This document shows positions 1 to 9,817 of a DNA stretch of 64,000 nucleotides, piece by piece. Source of the stretch: Aquisphaera insulae (GTDB lineage: Bacteria; Planctomycetota; Planctomycetia; Isosphaerales; Isosphaeraceae); contig NZ_JAALJH010000028.1 in assembly GCF_011064615.1 (NCBI RefSeq), forward strand, positions 1 through 64,000, written 5' to 3'. A program made the translations under genes and the position numbers. Position 1 is the stretch's first letter. The number at the start of each line of letters is the position of its first letter. Under the pieces are notes generated by a model that was not told the DNA's origin, ran no database searches, and saw only the letters and a list, made by a program, of their open reading frames with translations.

Positions 1-230
1 CGCTCGACCTCGGAATCGGGGCTTTGGTCTGGCCTTCAGTGACGGCGCGCATTATAGTCGGGTTCCTCCCGAAGCAGCCTGCTCCGCGTGCGTCCGTCTC
101 GTAAACGTGGGTCGCGAGTCTCGGGCGGCGCTTGATGCCCGTCCGTCGGGCGCGGGATCCTCCATCCATCTCCTGGCGAATCATTGCCGAAATCGCCAGA
201 ATCCCTCGTGCATGGGGAAGTCACGGCGGA

Positions 231-1316
231 ATGTCGGAACCGTTCGTCAACACAGCGGTCTCTCCTGCCACGCACGAAGATCGTCGCGTCCTGCCCATCA
301 GCAATGGCCAGGCGCACATCATACCCCGGACACGAACACTGACGGGCGTACAGGTGCTGGGCACGGGGAGCTATGTCCCCGAAAAGGTCGTCAGCAATCT
401 CGACCTTCAGGACTCCCTGGGGTTCGATCCGGAGTGGATCGTCAACCGGACGGGGATTCACGAGCGGCGATTCGCCCTGCCGCACCAGGCCACGAGCGAC
501 CTCTGCATCCAGGCCGCCAGCCGCTGCCTGAAGGCGGCGGACTGCCGCCCGGCGGACGTCGACATGCTGGTGCTGGCGACGTTCACGCCCGACATGGCCT
601 TCCCCTCCACGGCCAACCTGGTGCAGGATCGGCTCAAGCTGAACTGTCCGGGTTTCGACATCCAGGCGGCCTGCGCGGGGTTCGTCTTCGCCCTGGTCAT
701 CGGCTCCCAGTTCATCGGGACGGGGAACTGCAAGCGGGTCCTGGTGGTCGGCGGCGACTGCAACAGCCGGGTGATCAATCCGGGCGACCAGAAGAGCTTC
801 CCGCTCTTCGGGGACGGTGCCGGGGCGGTCCTCCTCGGCCCGGGCACGGCCGAGCAGGGGATGCTGGCCTACCAGCTCGGCTCCGACGGATCGGGCAGCG
901 ACCTGCTCACGCGCCCCGCCGGCGGCAGCCGGATCCCGCCCACCTGCGAGACCGTCGAGCAGGGCCTGCATTACCTGACGATGGACGGGCGGGCGATCTT
1001 CAAGTGGGCCGTCCGGATCCTCGCCGACTCGACGCTCGCGGTCCTGGGCCACGCCGGATCCACGGTCCAGGACGTCCGCTGGTTCATCCCCCACCAGGCG
1101 AACGTCCGGATCATCCATGCCGCCAGCGACGTCCTCGGATTCCCGCGGGACGCCGTGTTCAAGAACCTGGAGCGGTACGGCAACACCTCCGCCGGCTCGG
1201 TCCCGATCGCACTCGACGAGGTCCACGCCTCGGGTGCGATCAGTCGCGGCGATCAGGTCCTCTTCTCCGGCTTCGGCTCGGGACTGAACTGGGGCACCGT
1301 GCTCTGGAACTGGTGA
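231..1316 (+). CDS. 3-oxoacyl-ACP synthase III (FabH-like ketosynthase)
   Basis: Thiolase-fold condensing enzyme of the FabH family. The family joins an acyl-CoA or similar starter to malonyl-ACP in the cytoplasm. The triad is visible: Cys148 in AACAGF, His288 in FIPHQAN and Asn318 in YGNTSAGS. The 361-residue product is longer than a typical 320-residue FabH because of about 40 N-terminal residues before TGVQVLGTGSYVP. I took the ATG at 231 because the frame upstream (possible start 132) reads as arginine-rich non-family sequence. Whether it serves bulk fatty acid synthesis or a specialised acyl product cannot be told, since no fab neighbours are present. It ends converging on the next gene. 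Confidence 0.85.
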   Translation: MSEPFVNTAVSPATHEDRRVLPISNGQAHIIPRTRTLTGVQVLGTGSYVPEKVVSNLDLQDSLGFDPEWIVNRTGIHERRFALPHQATSDLCIQAASRCLKAADCRPADVDMLVLATFTPDMAFPSTANLVQDRLKLNCPGFDIQAACAGFVFALVIGSQFIGTGNCKRVLVVGGDCNSRVINPGDQKSFPLFGDGAGAVLLGPGTAEQGMLAYQLGSDGSGSDLLTRPAGGSRIPPTCETVEQGLHYLTMDGRAIFKWAVRILADSTLAVLGHAGSTVQDVRWFIPHQANVRIIHAASDVLGFPRDAVFKNLERYGNTSAGSVPIALDEVHASGAISRGDQVLFSGFGSGLNWGTVLWNW

Positions 1317-1350
1317 GGACGCGGCCCCAAACGGGCGGAGCCGACGACGA

Positions 1351-1365
1351 CCGAGGAGACCTCGG
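1351..1365. terminator. Hairpin between convergent genes
   Basis: CCGAGG and CCTCGG form a perfect 6-bp stem with a 3-nt AGA loop in the 127-bp gap between two convergent genes. Flanking CCGACGACG repeats could extend it imperfectly. There is no T tract, so a role as bidirectional terminator is only a guess. Confidence 0.3.
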
Positions 1366-1443
1366 CCGACGACGGCTCAACCCGGGGACGGCAGTGTTCC
1401 TTTCGCGGGCCCACCCGACGGCCGGTCGGGGGGATCGATCCGG

Positions 1444-3321
1444 TCAGGACTGCTTGTTCGCGATGTTGCCCCGGAGCCGGCGAGCGAAGTAGCCCGCACC
1501 GTAATTGCCCAGGGCGGTCCGGCCGCCCGTGGCATAGGCGGAGCCCGCGGCCAGGCGCTTCGCGTACGTCTTGGCGGCGATACCGTGGCCGACGGCGATC
1601 GTGGTGGTGCCGCTGATCGCCCCGTTGCCCTCCACGGCCGTCGAGGTCGTGTAGGTGTTGTTGCCCGAGGAATCGGCGGTCGCGCGGACGGTCGCGGAGT
1701 CGACGCTGTTGACGAGGTCCCCGCGCTGGCGGAGGCGAGCGATCCGGCTGGCCGCTCGCGTCCCTTGCAGGCCGGCAAGATAGGACGCGTAGTTGAAGCC
1801 GGTCTTGATCTCGGTATTGAGCTGGTTTCCGGTGACGTCCACCTGGTTGATGGACCCGTCCGTGGTGACCGCGACATTGGTCATCGCGGTGCCGGGATTC
1901 GCCAGGTAGATCCGGGCGGTGCCGGGCCTCCAGGTCTGGACGAAATTGGGATTCTGCGACGTCTGGATGACGGTGTTCGCCGCTCCGGCCTTGAGCGACT
2001 TGATGCGAGTGGCCCGGACCACGCCGCCGAGGAGCCCGTGAGCCGGATAGCCTTCGGTCCCGGCGGGGACGCCGTACTCGGAGGCCGGCAGGAGGACCGT
2101 GCTGGTCTGCCCGCTGAGCGAGTTCGTCACCGTCTTGGAGCCGGTGAAGACGCCCGTCGGGTTGCCCAGGCCCTTCTTGAACTTGAGCGAGCCGATCGAG
2201 CCGTTGACGTCGAGCGCCACGGCATCCGCATTGGCGCCGAAGCTCGCCTTGCGGAGATACTTCATGCCGCTCAGGCCGCTGGTGAAGGGCGTGGTGTCCT
2301 TCTGGGCGGTGAAGTTGGTGGCCTTGCCCCGGACCTTCAGGTTGTTGATCGCCTGGGTCTGGAGCGAGGTCCGGCCGGTCGTGCCCACGACGTTGTAGAA
2401 GAACTGGTAGGCATCGGTCAGCGGCCCGGACTGCGGCACCCCGGTCCAGTTCTGGACGGTCCCCCCCTGGGACGCCGCCACGATGTTCGGGCTGATCGGG
2501 GATTGGGTGATCGAGACGACGCTGAAGGTCTGGATCACGCCGTTGATGCTGAATTGGACGCTCGGCGTGGTCAAGGGGGTCGACGGGGTCGTCTCCGACG
2601 TGCTGTCGAAGACCGAGTTGTAGATCGAGTCGAGGTAGATCGACGGCTTGACCGTGAGCGGGACGGTCGGGCTGCCGATGACGATCTGGTAGACCGTGTC
2701 GTCCACCGAGGTGTCGACGAGGGCGAGGATGTCGTGGAAGCTGAGCGTCTTGACGCCGCCGTACAGGAAGACGCCGGGGCTGTCCGAGACCGTCGGGCTG
2801 ACGTTGTTGCTCAGGTCGAACCCGTTGAGCTCGATCGACTTCACGCCGTTCATCGCGATCAGCCGGTTGAACGCGACGGTCCCGGAGGAGAGGACGCGAT
2901 TGGATGTGGTGACGTAGCCCGTCACGTAGGTCGACTTCAGGCTCGAGCCCACGATCTGGATCGTGTCGATGTCGTCGTCGAGGCTGCCGTCATTGGGCGA
3001 GGTATCGGTGACGATCACCTTGCCGGGGCCGTGGACCGTGATCGTCCACTGATTCCCCTCGCGGTCGGTGCCGGTGACGATCTTGCCCTCGTTGCTCAGC
3101 AGGGGGCTGTTGGGATTGTTGTGCTGCATCAGGCTCCGATACGACGTCGGGATCTTCTGATGCGTGATCGGGTTCGTGACGGCGACATCCGTCGGCGTGT
3201 AGAGCGCCTGGAACATCCCCCCGTAGGAGAGGACCTGCCGATTCTCCAGCGCCTCGGGGGCGTGGAATTGCCTGCGCCGGGCCGAATAGGGCCGGTCCGA
3301 CCGATGCTGCATGAATCCCAT
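1444..3321 (-). CDS. Large secreted protein with variant LEPR-XLL N-terminal motif
   Basis: A 625-residue protein of unknown function. Its N-terminus has basic residues followed by PEALENRQVLS (residues 22-32), a variant of the LExR-xLL motif that precedes many exported planctomycete proteins. The body is rich in Thr, Ser, Val and Gly with short beta-prone stretches, which suggests a beta-helix or beta-sandwich surface protein. The last 60 residues are Ala/Gly-rich and end with an Arg-rich tail. The ATG at 3321 is preceded by a GGAGGGAG ribosome-binding site, so upstream in-frame codons are excluded. No enzyme motif is visible. Export is inferred from the motif. Confidence 0.7.
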   Translation of the reverse strand: MGFMQHRSDRPYSARRRQFHAPEALENRQVLSYGGMFQALYTPTDVAVTNPITHQKIPTSYRSLMQHNNPNSPLLSNEGKIVTGTDREGNQWTITVHGPGKVIVTDTSPNDGSLDDDIDTIQIVGSSLKSTYVTGYVTTSNRVLSSGTVAFNRLIAMNGVKSIELNGFDLSNNVSPTVSDSPGVFLYGGVKTLSFHDILALVDTSVDDTVYQIVIGSPTVPLTVKPSIYLDSIYNSVFDSTSETTPSTPLTTPSVQFSINGVIQTFSVVSITQSPISPNIVAASQGGTVQNWTGVPQSGPLTDAYQFFYNVVGTTGRTSLQTQAINNLKVRGKATNFTAQKDTTPFTSGLSGMKYLRKASFGANADAVALDVNGSIGSLKFKKGLGNPTGVFTGSKTVTNSLSGQTSTVLLPASEYGVPAGTEGYPAHGLLGGVVRATRIKSLKAGAANTVIQTSQNPNFVQTWRPGTARIYLANPGTAMTNVAVTTDGSINQVDVTGNQLNTEIKTGFNYASYLAGLQGTRAASRIARLRQRGDLVNSVDSATVRATADSSGNNTYTTSTAVEGNGAISGTTTIAVGHGIAAKTYAKRLAAGSAYATGGRTALGNYGAGYFARRLRGNIANKQS

Positions 3322-3620
3322 GGAAGACTCCCTCCCCCGGCGACGTATCAGGCCCACCCGCGCATCAAGCCGCGGAGCCCGCCTGCCTGGCCGCCCTCCC
3401 TGTTTACGAATGCCCAGCCGGCCCAGAATGGTGACGCGACCGCACACCCCGGGCGGACGCATGCGGCCCCGGAGGCATCCCGTGAAGGACCTCCCGCCAC
3501 TCCCCGACCCCGACGCGGCTGGTCATTGACAACTTTAGAATTCGGCCGACTTCCCGACAGGACTTCATGGGACAAGGAAGGATGGGGAAGGCCGGGTATC
3601 GAGGAAAGCGAAGGAGCCGA

Positions 3621-3986
3621 TTAGTTCGTGGGGACCGGACGGAGGGCGGCAATCGCGGAGGCCTCGTCCTCCGTGATCGGGAAATAGCGGTCGAGCTTCA
3701 TGACCTTGAGGAGGTCGCTGACGACTGGCTGGACATTGAAGAGGGCGAGCTTTCCGCCCCGGGTATCGATCCGGCGCTTCAGGCCGACCAGGATGGCGAC
3801 GCCGGAGCTCGAGAGGTAGTCGATCTGGTCGAGGTCGAGGACGATCAGGGGTGTCTCTCGTTGCTGGACGACCGCGTAGATCGAGTCGCGCAGGGAGCTG
3901 CTGCGGAAGTCGTTGAGGCCGGCGGAGCTATCGAAGTGGAGGACCAGGGCATCCCCCGCCTCTCGGGCCGTGAAGGTCGTCGACAT
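3621..3986 (-). CDS. STAS-domain protein (anti-sigma factor antagonist type)
   Basis: A 121-residue single STAS domain like SpoIIAA/RsbV. In that family a dephosphorylated antagonist binds an RsbW-type kinase and frees a sigma factor or other target. The diagnostic loop YLSSSGVAILV (from residue 57) carries serines at the position phosphorylated in the family, followed by the helix GLKRRIDTRGGKL. The length is typical of a stand-alone domain. No kinase partner is adjacent. The nearest RsbW-like ATPase domain in view is fused to the response regulator at 16293-17171. The partner is therefore unknown. Confidence 0.85.
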   Translation of the reverse strand: MSTTFTAREAGDALVLHFDSSAGLNDFRSSSLRDSIYAVVQQRETPLIVLDLDQIDYLSSSGVAILVGLKRRIDTRGGKLALFNVQPVVSDLLKVMKLDRYFPITEDEASAIAALRPVPTN

Positions 3987-4167
3987 GCCGTTGGCCTCGG
4001 TATCCTATCCGTCGAGAAGGCCCGATCGGGCCGAGATGATCGCGCCCTACCTGCCTTATCTTATCGTGCTCCCGTGGCCACGTGCAATTCTCGGCCGCCG
4101 CCGACCTGGATTCGAATCCCGGACCGCGGCGGCCTCTCGAACGGCCGGCGAGGGTCGTCGGCCCGGA

Positions 4168-5400
4168 TCAACCGGCCGGATTGACGATCCGGCCCACGAA
4201 GAGGAGCGCGCCGGTCCGATTGTCCCGGATGACGAAGAGGAAGGGGTGATCCGCCCGGAAGATCACGGGGGGGGTCGGCCGCGCCGCGGCCCGCAGGGCC
4301 ATCGCGACTCCCGTCGCGGCGGCGGCCTCGGTCCCTTCCTCGTTCAGGTCCACATACGCCTTGTGGATGACGGCCGAGATGTGCAGCTCACCCTCGGTGC
4401 TCATCCCGGAGAAGTCCGCATCCTTGGGGTTGAACGCCAGCGGCATGCCCATGGCCGCCAGGGTCTCCGCCAGGGAGAACTGGGATTCCACCTTGAACCG
4501 CGGCAGCGACAGCTCGACCTTCCGCCTCGCCCCCGAGGCCAGCCAGCCGTCCACCGCGGCGACCGAGAGCTTCGTCTCCAGGGCGGGGAGGCCGTCGATC
4601 GCATCCGGGAGGAGGACGACCGTGGAGAGATCCCCCTTCCCGTAGGGCAGCTCCACCAGCTTCAGCCCGTCGGCCGCGACGGCGGCGACGCGGAAGTCGT
4701 GGACCTTGTGCATCATCGGGACCTTGGTGGTCTTGTCCGAGGTCACGTGAAACTCCTCGTCCCTCGTCAGGTTGCGGTCGAAGGGCGAGGTCCAGTCCCC
4801 CTTGAAGTAGATCGCATTGGTGAGGACGAGCCGGGTCAGCGGGGTGATCACGCCGACCGGCAGCAGGTCCTTGATCTTCGCCCGGGTCTGCTCCTCGACC
4901 CAGGCGTTGATCTGCTTGCGGGAGGGCTCGGCGGCCCCCCCGAAGTCAACCTGGGCAAGTTCCGCCCCGTAGACATCGCGGGTCAGGGCCAGGTAGTCCG
5001 GGAGAAATCCAAAGCCCTGCTGGCCCCAGAGTCGATTGGCCACCGAGAGCCGGTAACCCGCGTCCTCGCGGGGGGGGCGGGTCGCCTCCAGGAGCGCCCG
5101 GTAGCCCTCGTTGAGCGCGGCTCGATCGGCGGGGAAGTGGAGGACGCGGGCCATCTGCGCCGCCGTTTCCCCCCGGGCGCCGCCGTAGGTCATCGCCAGC
5201 GCGGTCGAGATGCTGCTGGGAGAGAAGAACAGGTTCCCCGGCTTCTCCCGGAGCCGGGCGTAGAGGTCCAGGGCGAACCCGTTACTCCCCTCGACGACGG
5301 CTTTCATGGTCTCCTCCCGCGCGGATGCCGCAACCCCGGTCGAGCCGGCCAGGATCAGAAACAGCATCAAGTGTCGATTCCTCGACGACGCTCGGCTCAT
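4168..5400 (-). CDS. Secreted serpin, inhibitory type
   Basis: A 410-residue serine protease inhibitor. After a hydrophobic signal segment (about residues 11-27) the serpin fold runs to the end, with NLFFSPSSI, LTNAIYFKGDW, the VMMHK-like PMMHKVH strand and the closing FRADHPFLF. The reactive-loop hinge EEGTEAAAATG (residues 354-364) has small residues at P12-P9, the pattern of inhibitory serpins that insert the loop. Counting from the hinge places Arg370 at P1, which suggests trypsin-like targets. The loop is about two residues longer than antithrombin, so Arg374 is an alternative. The ATG at 5400 has a GGGGAGG site. It lies 91 bp downstream of the S9 peptidase on the same strand. Confidence 0.9.
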   Translation of the reverse strand: MSRASSRNRHLMLFLILAGSTGVAASAREETMKAVVEGSNGFALDLYARLREKPGNLFFSPSSISTALAMTYGGARGETAAQMARVLHFPADRAALNEGYRALLEATRPPREDAGYRLSVANRLWGQQGFGFLPDYLALTRDVYGAELAQVDFGGAAEPSRKQINAWVEEQTRAKIKDLLPVGVITPLTRLVLTNAIYFKGDWTSPFDRNLTRDEEFHVTSDKTTKVPMMHKVHDFRVAAVAADGLKLVELPYGKGDLSTVVLLPDAIDGLPALETKLSVAAVDGWLASGARRKVELSLPRFKVESQFSLAETLAAMGMPLAFNPKDADFSGMSTEGELHISAVIHKAYVDLNEEGTEAAAATGVAMALRAAARPTPPVIFRADHPFLFVIRDNRTGALLFVGRIVNPAG

Positions 5401-5491
5401 TCCGGACCTCCCCTCGGTCGACCCGGGCGGGCCAGGGCGGCCCGCCCCGTTCGAGCGTACCACGGCGGCTTCCTCGCGCGGAAGCGACGGC

Positions 5492-7780
5492 TCAACGGCT
5501 CCTCGGCTCCACGCCCATGAGATTCCTTACGAAGAAGTCCTGGAGGCGGCGACGTCCATATGGCGAACTCCCCGCGCCATGGTTGGCGCCGGGGAAGACG
5601 ATCAGCTCGAAATCCTTGTCGGCCTTGATCAGGGCGTTGACCACCTGCATCGTCGAGGCCGGGTCGACGTTGCGGTCGAGCTCGCCCACCGTGAGCAGGA
5701 GCTTGCCCTGGAGCTGGTGCGCCATCGTGACGTTGGATTGCTCCTCGTAATGCGGCCCGAGGGGCCAGCCCATCCAGAGCTCGTTCCACCAGACCTTGTC
5801 CATCCGGTTGTCGTGGCAGCCGCAATCCGCGGCCCCCGCCTTGTAGAAGTCTCCGTGCGTCAGGAGCCCGCCGAGCGCATTCTGCCCCCCCGCGGAGCCG
5901 CCGTAGAGGCCCACCCGGGTGAGGTCCATCGCCGGCTCCTTCGCGGCCGCCGCCTTGATCCAGGCGATTCGGTCCGGGAAACCCGCGTCGGCGAGGTTCT
6001 TCCAGCAGACGTCGTGGAACGCCTTGGACCGCCAGTTCGTCCCCATGCCGTCGATCTTGACGACGATGAACCCAAGCTCCGCCATCCCCTGCCCCGGCTG
6101 GCTGGGCGCGAACCGCTTGGGCACGAAGGCGTCCTGCGGCCCGGCGTAGATGTCCTCCAGCACCGGATACTTGCGATCGGCCCGGAACGTGGTGGGCCGG
6201 ATGATCACCCCGTAGATGTCCGTCTTGCCATCCCGCCCCTTCGCCACGAACCGCTCCGGAGCCTTCCAGCCGGCCGCGATCAGGGCCGAGGCGTCGGCCC
6301 GCTCGAGCTCCACGACGAGCTTGCCGTCGCTCGCCCTGCGGAGTTCGGTCACGGGAGGCATGTCGACCCGCGAGTAGCTGTCGATCAGGTACTTCCGGTC
6401 GGGCGAGTATTCGACGTCGTGGGTGCCGTCTCCCTCGGTCAGCACGACCAGGCCGTTGCCGTCGAGGCCCACCCGGGCGAAGTGCTCGAAATAGGGATCC
6501 TGCCCGGGATGGATGCCGCGGACCCGCAGCCAGACCTGGCGGGTGTCCTCGTCAACCCGCTCCACCTCGCGGACAAGCCAGTCGCCGCGGGTGATCGGGT
6601 TCTTGATCGCCCCGGTGGTCGCGTCCATCAGGTAGAGGTGATTCCACCCGCTCCGCTCCGACATCCAGATCAGCTCGTTCTTCGCGTCCAGGAAGTGGAG
6701 GAACTGCTTGTGGGCGTAGTCCACGAAGGTCTTGCTGGCCTCGTCTACGAGCACCGATGCGCGGCCGTCGGCGGCATCCACGGCGACGACCCGGAGTACC
6801 TGGTGCCCGCGCTGGTTGTAGACGAACGTGAACCGCTTCGAATCGGGCGACCAGCGGACGTCCTCGATGCCGAACGGGTTGGGGGCGTGGTCGTCCTCGA
6901 TCGGGATCTCCCGACGGCTGGCGACGTCGAACAGGTGAGGCCGGCTGATCGGGAGCTTGTCCCCGGGCTTGAGATAGTCGTGCGAGACGAGCTTGGGCTG
7001 GAGCTGGTCGGTGGGCGACGACGCCACCATGTTGACGATGTGGGTGTCCCCCTTCGCCGTCCGCAGGGCGACGAACTTCTTCGAGTCGGGCGACCAGAAG
7101 ACGCCCGACTCGTAGCCGTCGGTCTCCGCCCCCTCGAAGCTGACCGGCGACTTCTTGCCGGTCCCCTTCTCCTCGAGGTTCACGTCGAAGTCGCGGATGA
7201 AGGTGCGGAACTTGCCGTCCGGCGAATCCTCACCGCGCGGGCTGCCCGGCTGGCGGGCTCCTCCGCGGCGGCCGCGACGGCCCGGCCCGTCGTTCGCGGC
7301 CGATGCGGGTGCCGCGGGGATCGGGGCCTCGGTCAGCGTCCCCGTCTTGGGGTCGAACCGCCAGGTCTTGCCCGCGGCCTCGAAGTGGAGGAACCCCTCG
7401 GGGACGACGACCAGGCGATCCATCGCCAGCTTCGTCCCGTCCTGCGGCTTGCCGGACGCCTTCTTTAGGGCCTCGGCGAGCTTGGCCTGATCGAAGAGGG
7501 GCTTCCGCTCGGCCTTCTCCGCGTCCACGAACACGAACTCGCGACGGCCGTCGGCCAGGTCGTTGCGATACCAGAAGTGCCGCCCGCCGGGCAGCCAGTG
7601 GGGCTGGACCCGGGCCTTGAAGACCTTCCCGGTCGTCCTCTGTCCGAAGTTCGCGGCTCGCTCGTAATCGGCCTTCGTGCCCTGGGCGAAGCCTGGAGAA
7701 TCGGTCAGCGCGGCCTGGAGGATGGTGAGGAGGAAGACGAGTCCCGGTAGGACACGAACGCGCGAAGGCTGGACTTTCAT
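5492..7780 (-). CDS. S9 family peptidase (dipeptidyl peptidase IV type)
   Basis: A 762-residue exported peptidase. A signal peptide (residues 1-32) is followed by a beta-propeller with repeated [16 protein letters not shown] blades, then a C-terminal alpha/beta hydrolase. The triad is readable: Ser629 in YGGSAGGQN, Asp702 in GELDRNVDP and His734 in GANHGAG. A basic Gly/Arg/Pro-rich insert ([17 protein letters not shown]) lies between propeller blades. The family removes N-terminal dipeptides or cuts after proline in small peptides, here probably in the periplasm. The nucleophile elbow GGSAGG differs from the GWSYGG of classical DPP IV. It is followed by the serpin gene. Confidence 0.88.
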   Translation of the reverse strand: MKVQPSRVRVLPGLVFLLTILQAALTDSPGFAQGTKADYERAANFGQRTTGKVFKARVQPHWLPGGRHFWYRNDLADGRREFVFVDAEKAERKPLFDQAKLAEALKKASGKPQDGTKLAMDRLVVVPEGFLHFEAAGKTWRFDPKTGTLTEAPIPAAPASAANDGPGRRGRRGGARQPGSPRGEDSPDGKFRTFIRDFDVNLEEKGTGKKSPVSFEGAETDGYESGVFWSPDSKKFVALRTAKGDTHIVNMVASSPTDQLQPKLVSHDYLKPGDKLPISRPHLFDVASRREIPIEDDHAPNPFGIEDVRWSPDSKRFTFVYNQRGHQVLRVVAVDAADGRASVLVDEASKTFVDYAHKQFLHFLDAKNELIWMSERSGWNHLYLMDATTGAIKNPITRGDWLVREVERVDEDTRQVWLRVRGIHPGQDPYFEHFARVGLDGNGLVVLTEGDGTHDVEYSPDRKYLIDSYSRVDMPPVTELRRASDGKLVVELERADASALIAAGWKAPERFVAKGRDGKTDIYGVIIRPTTFRADRKYPVLEDIYAGPQDAFVPKRFAPSQPGQGMAELGFIVVKIDGMGTNWRSKAFHDVCWKNLADAGFPDRIAWIKAAAAKEPAMDLTRVGLYGGSAGGQNALGGLLTHGDFYKAGAADCGCHDNRMDKVWWNELWMGWPLGPHYEEQSNVTMAHQLQGKLLLTVGELDRNVDPASTMQVVNALIKADKDFELIVFPGANHGAGSSPYGRRRLQDFFVRNLMGVEPRSR

Positions 7781-7881
7781 TCGGTGGGCCTGCGTCGGAG
7801 GGTGTGATTCGTCTGACCGAGCGATCCAGTCTAACGCAGAACTCAGCGAATCACGCCCCCCGAGAGTCGACAGCTCGGCGA

Positions 7882-9159
7882 TCAGCCCTTGGTCTTGAAG
7901 ACGAGCAGGTAGGGGACCGCCGGCCGACCGTCGCGGTCCTTGAAGTTCCTGAACTTGGCGGAATTGACCCAGATGCCATAGGCCCGGCCCGGCTCGAGCT
8001 TGACCGGGAGGACGCAGGTCTTGCCATCTTCCAGGTAGTGCGGCTTCCCGGTGGCTGCGGGGTATGAGTCCTTGGAAACGGTCGACCAGGACCAGCTCCC
8101 GTCCGCCATGGCCTTCGAGAAGGTGACGCGGATCTCCTTCAGGCTCGGATCGACGACCGACGACCCGGCCTCCGGCACCGTCCTGACGACGACGGGAGGC
8201 GATTCGACCAGCAGCGGGTCGTTCGACTCTGGCGACGGCCTGGGCTCTGTCTGTTTTGCCGCCGTCTGGGTGACTCTCCGGGCCGCCTTCGGCGCCTGCG
8301 ACTGGGCCAGGAGGACGCTCGTTCCGCCGATCGTCGCGAAGGCGACGAGGGCGACCGCGAGTCTCTTGCAACGATCCAGAAACATGGTTCTGAGCACTCC
8401 TCTCGTGAGTCGATGAACCGGGGTAGGTACGAGCGATGCCCCGCCAGAGGCCATCTCGACGCTCACCGAGACCAGGCCCGGCGGGACGACGAACCGCGAA
8501 CACGCCGGCAGGAGCAGTCCGGAAAGGTCCTGGGCGGACCGCCAGCCTTTCCGCTCCAACCGGGAACGGAGCATGGCGCGGGCTCGCGAGAGCCGGCCAC
8601 TGAGCGTGCCGATCGGGCATCGGAGGGCGCGTGCCGCCTCCTCATGGGTCTTGCCCTGGAGGTGGCAGAGCACGATGGGGTTGCGATAGCGGGCCGGCAG
8701 TCGTTCCAGCTCCGCATGCAGGAGGCGGAGCTCCTCGGGAGCGGGCAGCGGCACGCCCTCGGGCGATTCCAGATCCTCGAAGAGGGGCCCGCCCCTGGCC
8801 CGATCCCTCGACCGGTCCGATCTGGCCCGCCGCGCGACCCGGGAGGCGACCTGGAAGAGCCACGGCGCGAGCGACTCGCCCACATGGAGCGAGCTCGCCC
8901 GGCGGAGCAGCACCAGGAATGTCGCCTGGAACGCGTCCTCGGCATCCGGGACGTTGCCCAGGATCTGGCGGCAGGTGCCCCAGACGAGCGAGCCGTGACG
9001 ATCGATGAGCGCCCGGAACGCGAGGTCGGCATCGCCCCGATCGAGACCCTCTCGGACGAGACGATCCACGAGCTGACGATCGGACAACCCGGATACGGTG
9101 CCCACTCCCAAGAGCCGGCCGAGGTCCGCCGTCGCCGCTCCGTTCGCTGCCAGGTCCAT
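7882..9159 (-). CDS. ECF sigma factor fused to membrane segment and Ig-like (Big_5-type) domain
   Basis: A 425-residue sigma-70 family protein. Region 2 spans about residues 45-120 (DAEDAFQATFLVLLRRA, APWLFQVASRVARR). Region 4 spans about 140-205 (LPARYRNPIVLCHLQGKTHEEAA, GTLSGRLSRAR). One hydrophobic segment follows at 266-284. Residues 320-425 form an Ig-like module of the SbsA/Big_5 kind (VRTVPEAGSSVVDPSLKEI, VTFSKAM). No separate anti-sigma gene is adjacent, so the C-terminal half probably provides membrane attachment and sensing, as in known planctomycete ECF fusions. An alternative in-frame ATG at 9231 lacks a clear ribosome-binding site. Confidence 0.85.
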   Translation of the reverse strand: MDLAANGAATADLGRLLGVGTVSGLSDRQLVDRLVREGLDRGDADLAFRALIDRHGSLVWGTCRQILGNVPDAEDAFQATFLVLLRRASSLHVGESLAPWLFQVASRVARRARSDRSRDRARGGPLFEDLESPEGVPLPAPEELRLLHAELERLPARYRNPIVLCHLQGKTHEEAARALRCPIGTLSGRLSRARAMLRSRLERKGWRSAQDLSGLLLPACSRFVVPPGLVSVSVEMASGGASLVPTPVHRLTRGVLRTMFLDRCKRLAVALVAFATIGGTSVLLAQSQAPKAARRVTQTAAKQTEPRPSPESNDPLLVESPPVVVRTVPEAGSSVVDPSLKEIRVTFSKAMADGSWSWSTVSKDSYPAATGKPHYLEDGKTCVLPVKLEPGRAYGIWVNSAKFRNFKDRDGRPAVPYLLVFKTKG

Positions 9160-9370
9160 TGCGTGAGGATCTCCGGGGAGCCGCTCCGTCGCAAACCGTC
9201 GAGGATAATGCCCGCCGCCGGCCTCAATCATACAAGTTTCTCGCAACATGACCCACGGGCAGGCGTTGCGGATGGTCGCCACTACCTCGGTGCGATCCTT
9301 CCGCATAGAATCTCGGGCGAGCCGTGGCCGATCGTTTTGGGTCGAGACCTCCGGCCGGAGGATCACGCAA

Positions 9371-9757
9371 ATGGCTCCCGGGAGCATGGACCCGATCGAA
9401 GTCCTGACGCACCGCTGGCGGCTCCGTGAGATCGCCTGGGCGCGGAAGCTCGGCCGACTCCGCCTGGGAGTCGAGCCGCTGGCGGAGCAGCTCGCTCGCT
9501 ACCGGGGCGTGACCTGGGCGCTGACGCTCATCCCGTCGGTCCTTGCCGGGTTCTTCCTGGTGCTCTTCACGGCATTCGGCCGCCCGGACATCGGGCTGAT
9601 CGTGGTCGCCCTGCTCTTCCTCCCAATCGTCGCGGGAGCCTGGCTCGGCGACCTGCGGCTCAACCGACGAGCCCGGGCGTACCTGAAGGAACTGGCCGCA
9701 TTCCAGGAGGAGCGGCGACGACTCGGAGCGGATCGGGAAAACGCCACGACCCCGTGA
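9371..9757 (+). CDS. Small two-helix membrane protein
   Basis: A 128-residue protein I do not recognise. It has a basic N-terminal helix, two hydrophobic segments (about residues 54-74 and 77-96, separated by GRPD), and a charged C-terminal helix rich in Arg, Glu and Ala that may be coiled coil. The ATG at 9371 follows CCGGAGGATCACGCAA, a good ribosome-binding site. ATG 9386 is the alternative. It is divergent from the membrane-tethered sigma factor, with about 210 bp between starts, so a functional link is possible but unproven. Confidence 0.6.
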   Translation: MAPGSMDPIEVLTHRWRLREIAWARKLGRLRLGVEPLAEQLARYRGVTWALTLIPSVLAGFFLVLFTAFGRPDIGLIVVALLFLPIVAGAWLGDLRLNRRARAYLKELAAFQEERRRLGADRENATTP

Positions 9758-9817
9758 GCGGACGACGATGCACCCGCCACGAGGCCGTGGGCTTCAGTTC
9801 CCGGTTGTCCTGTCCTC

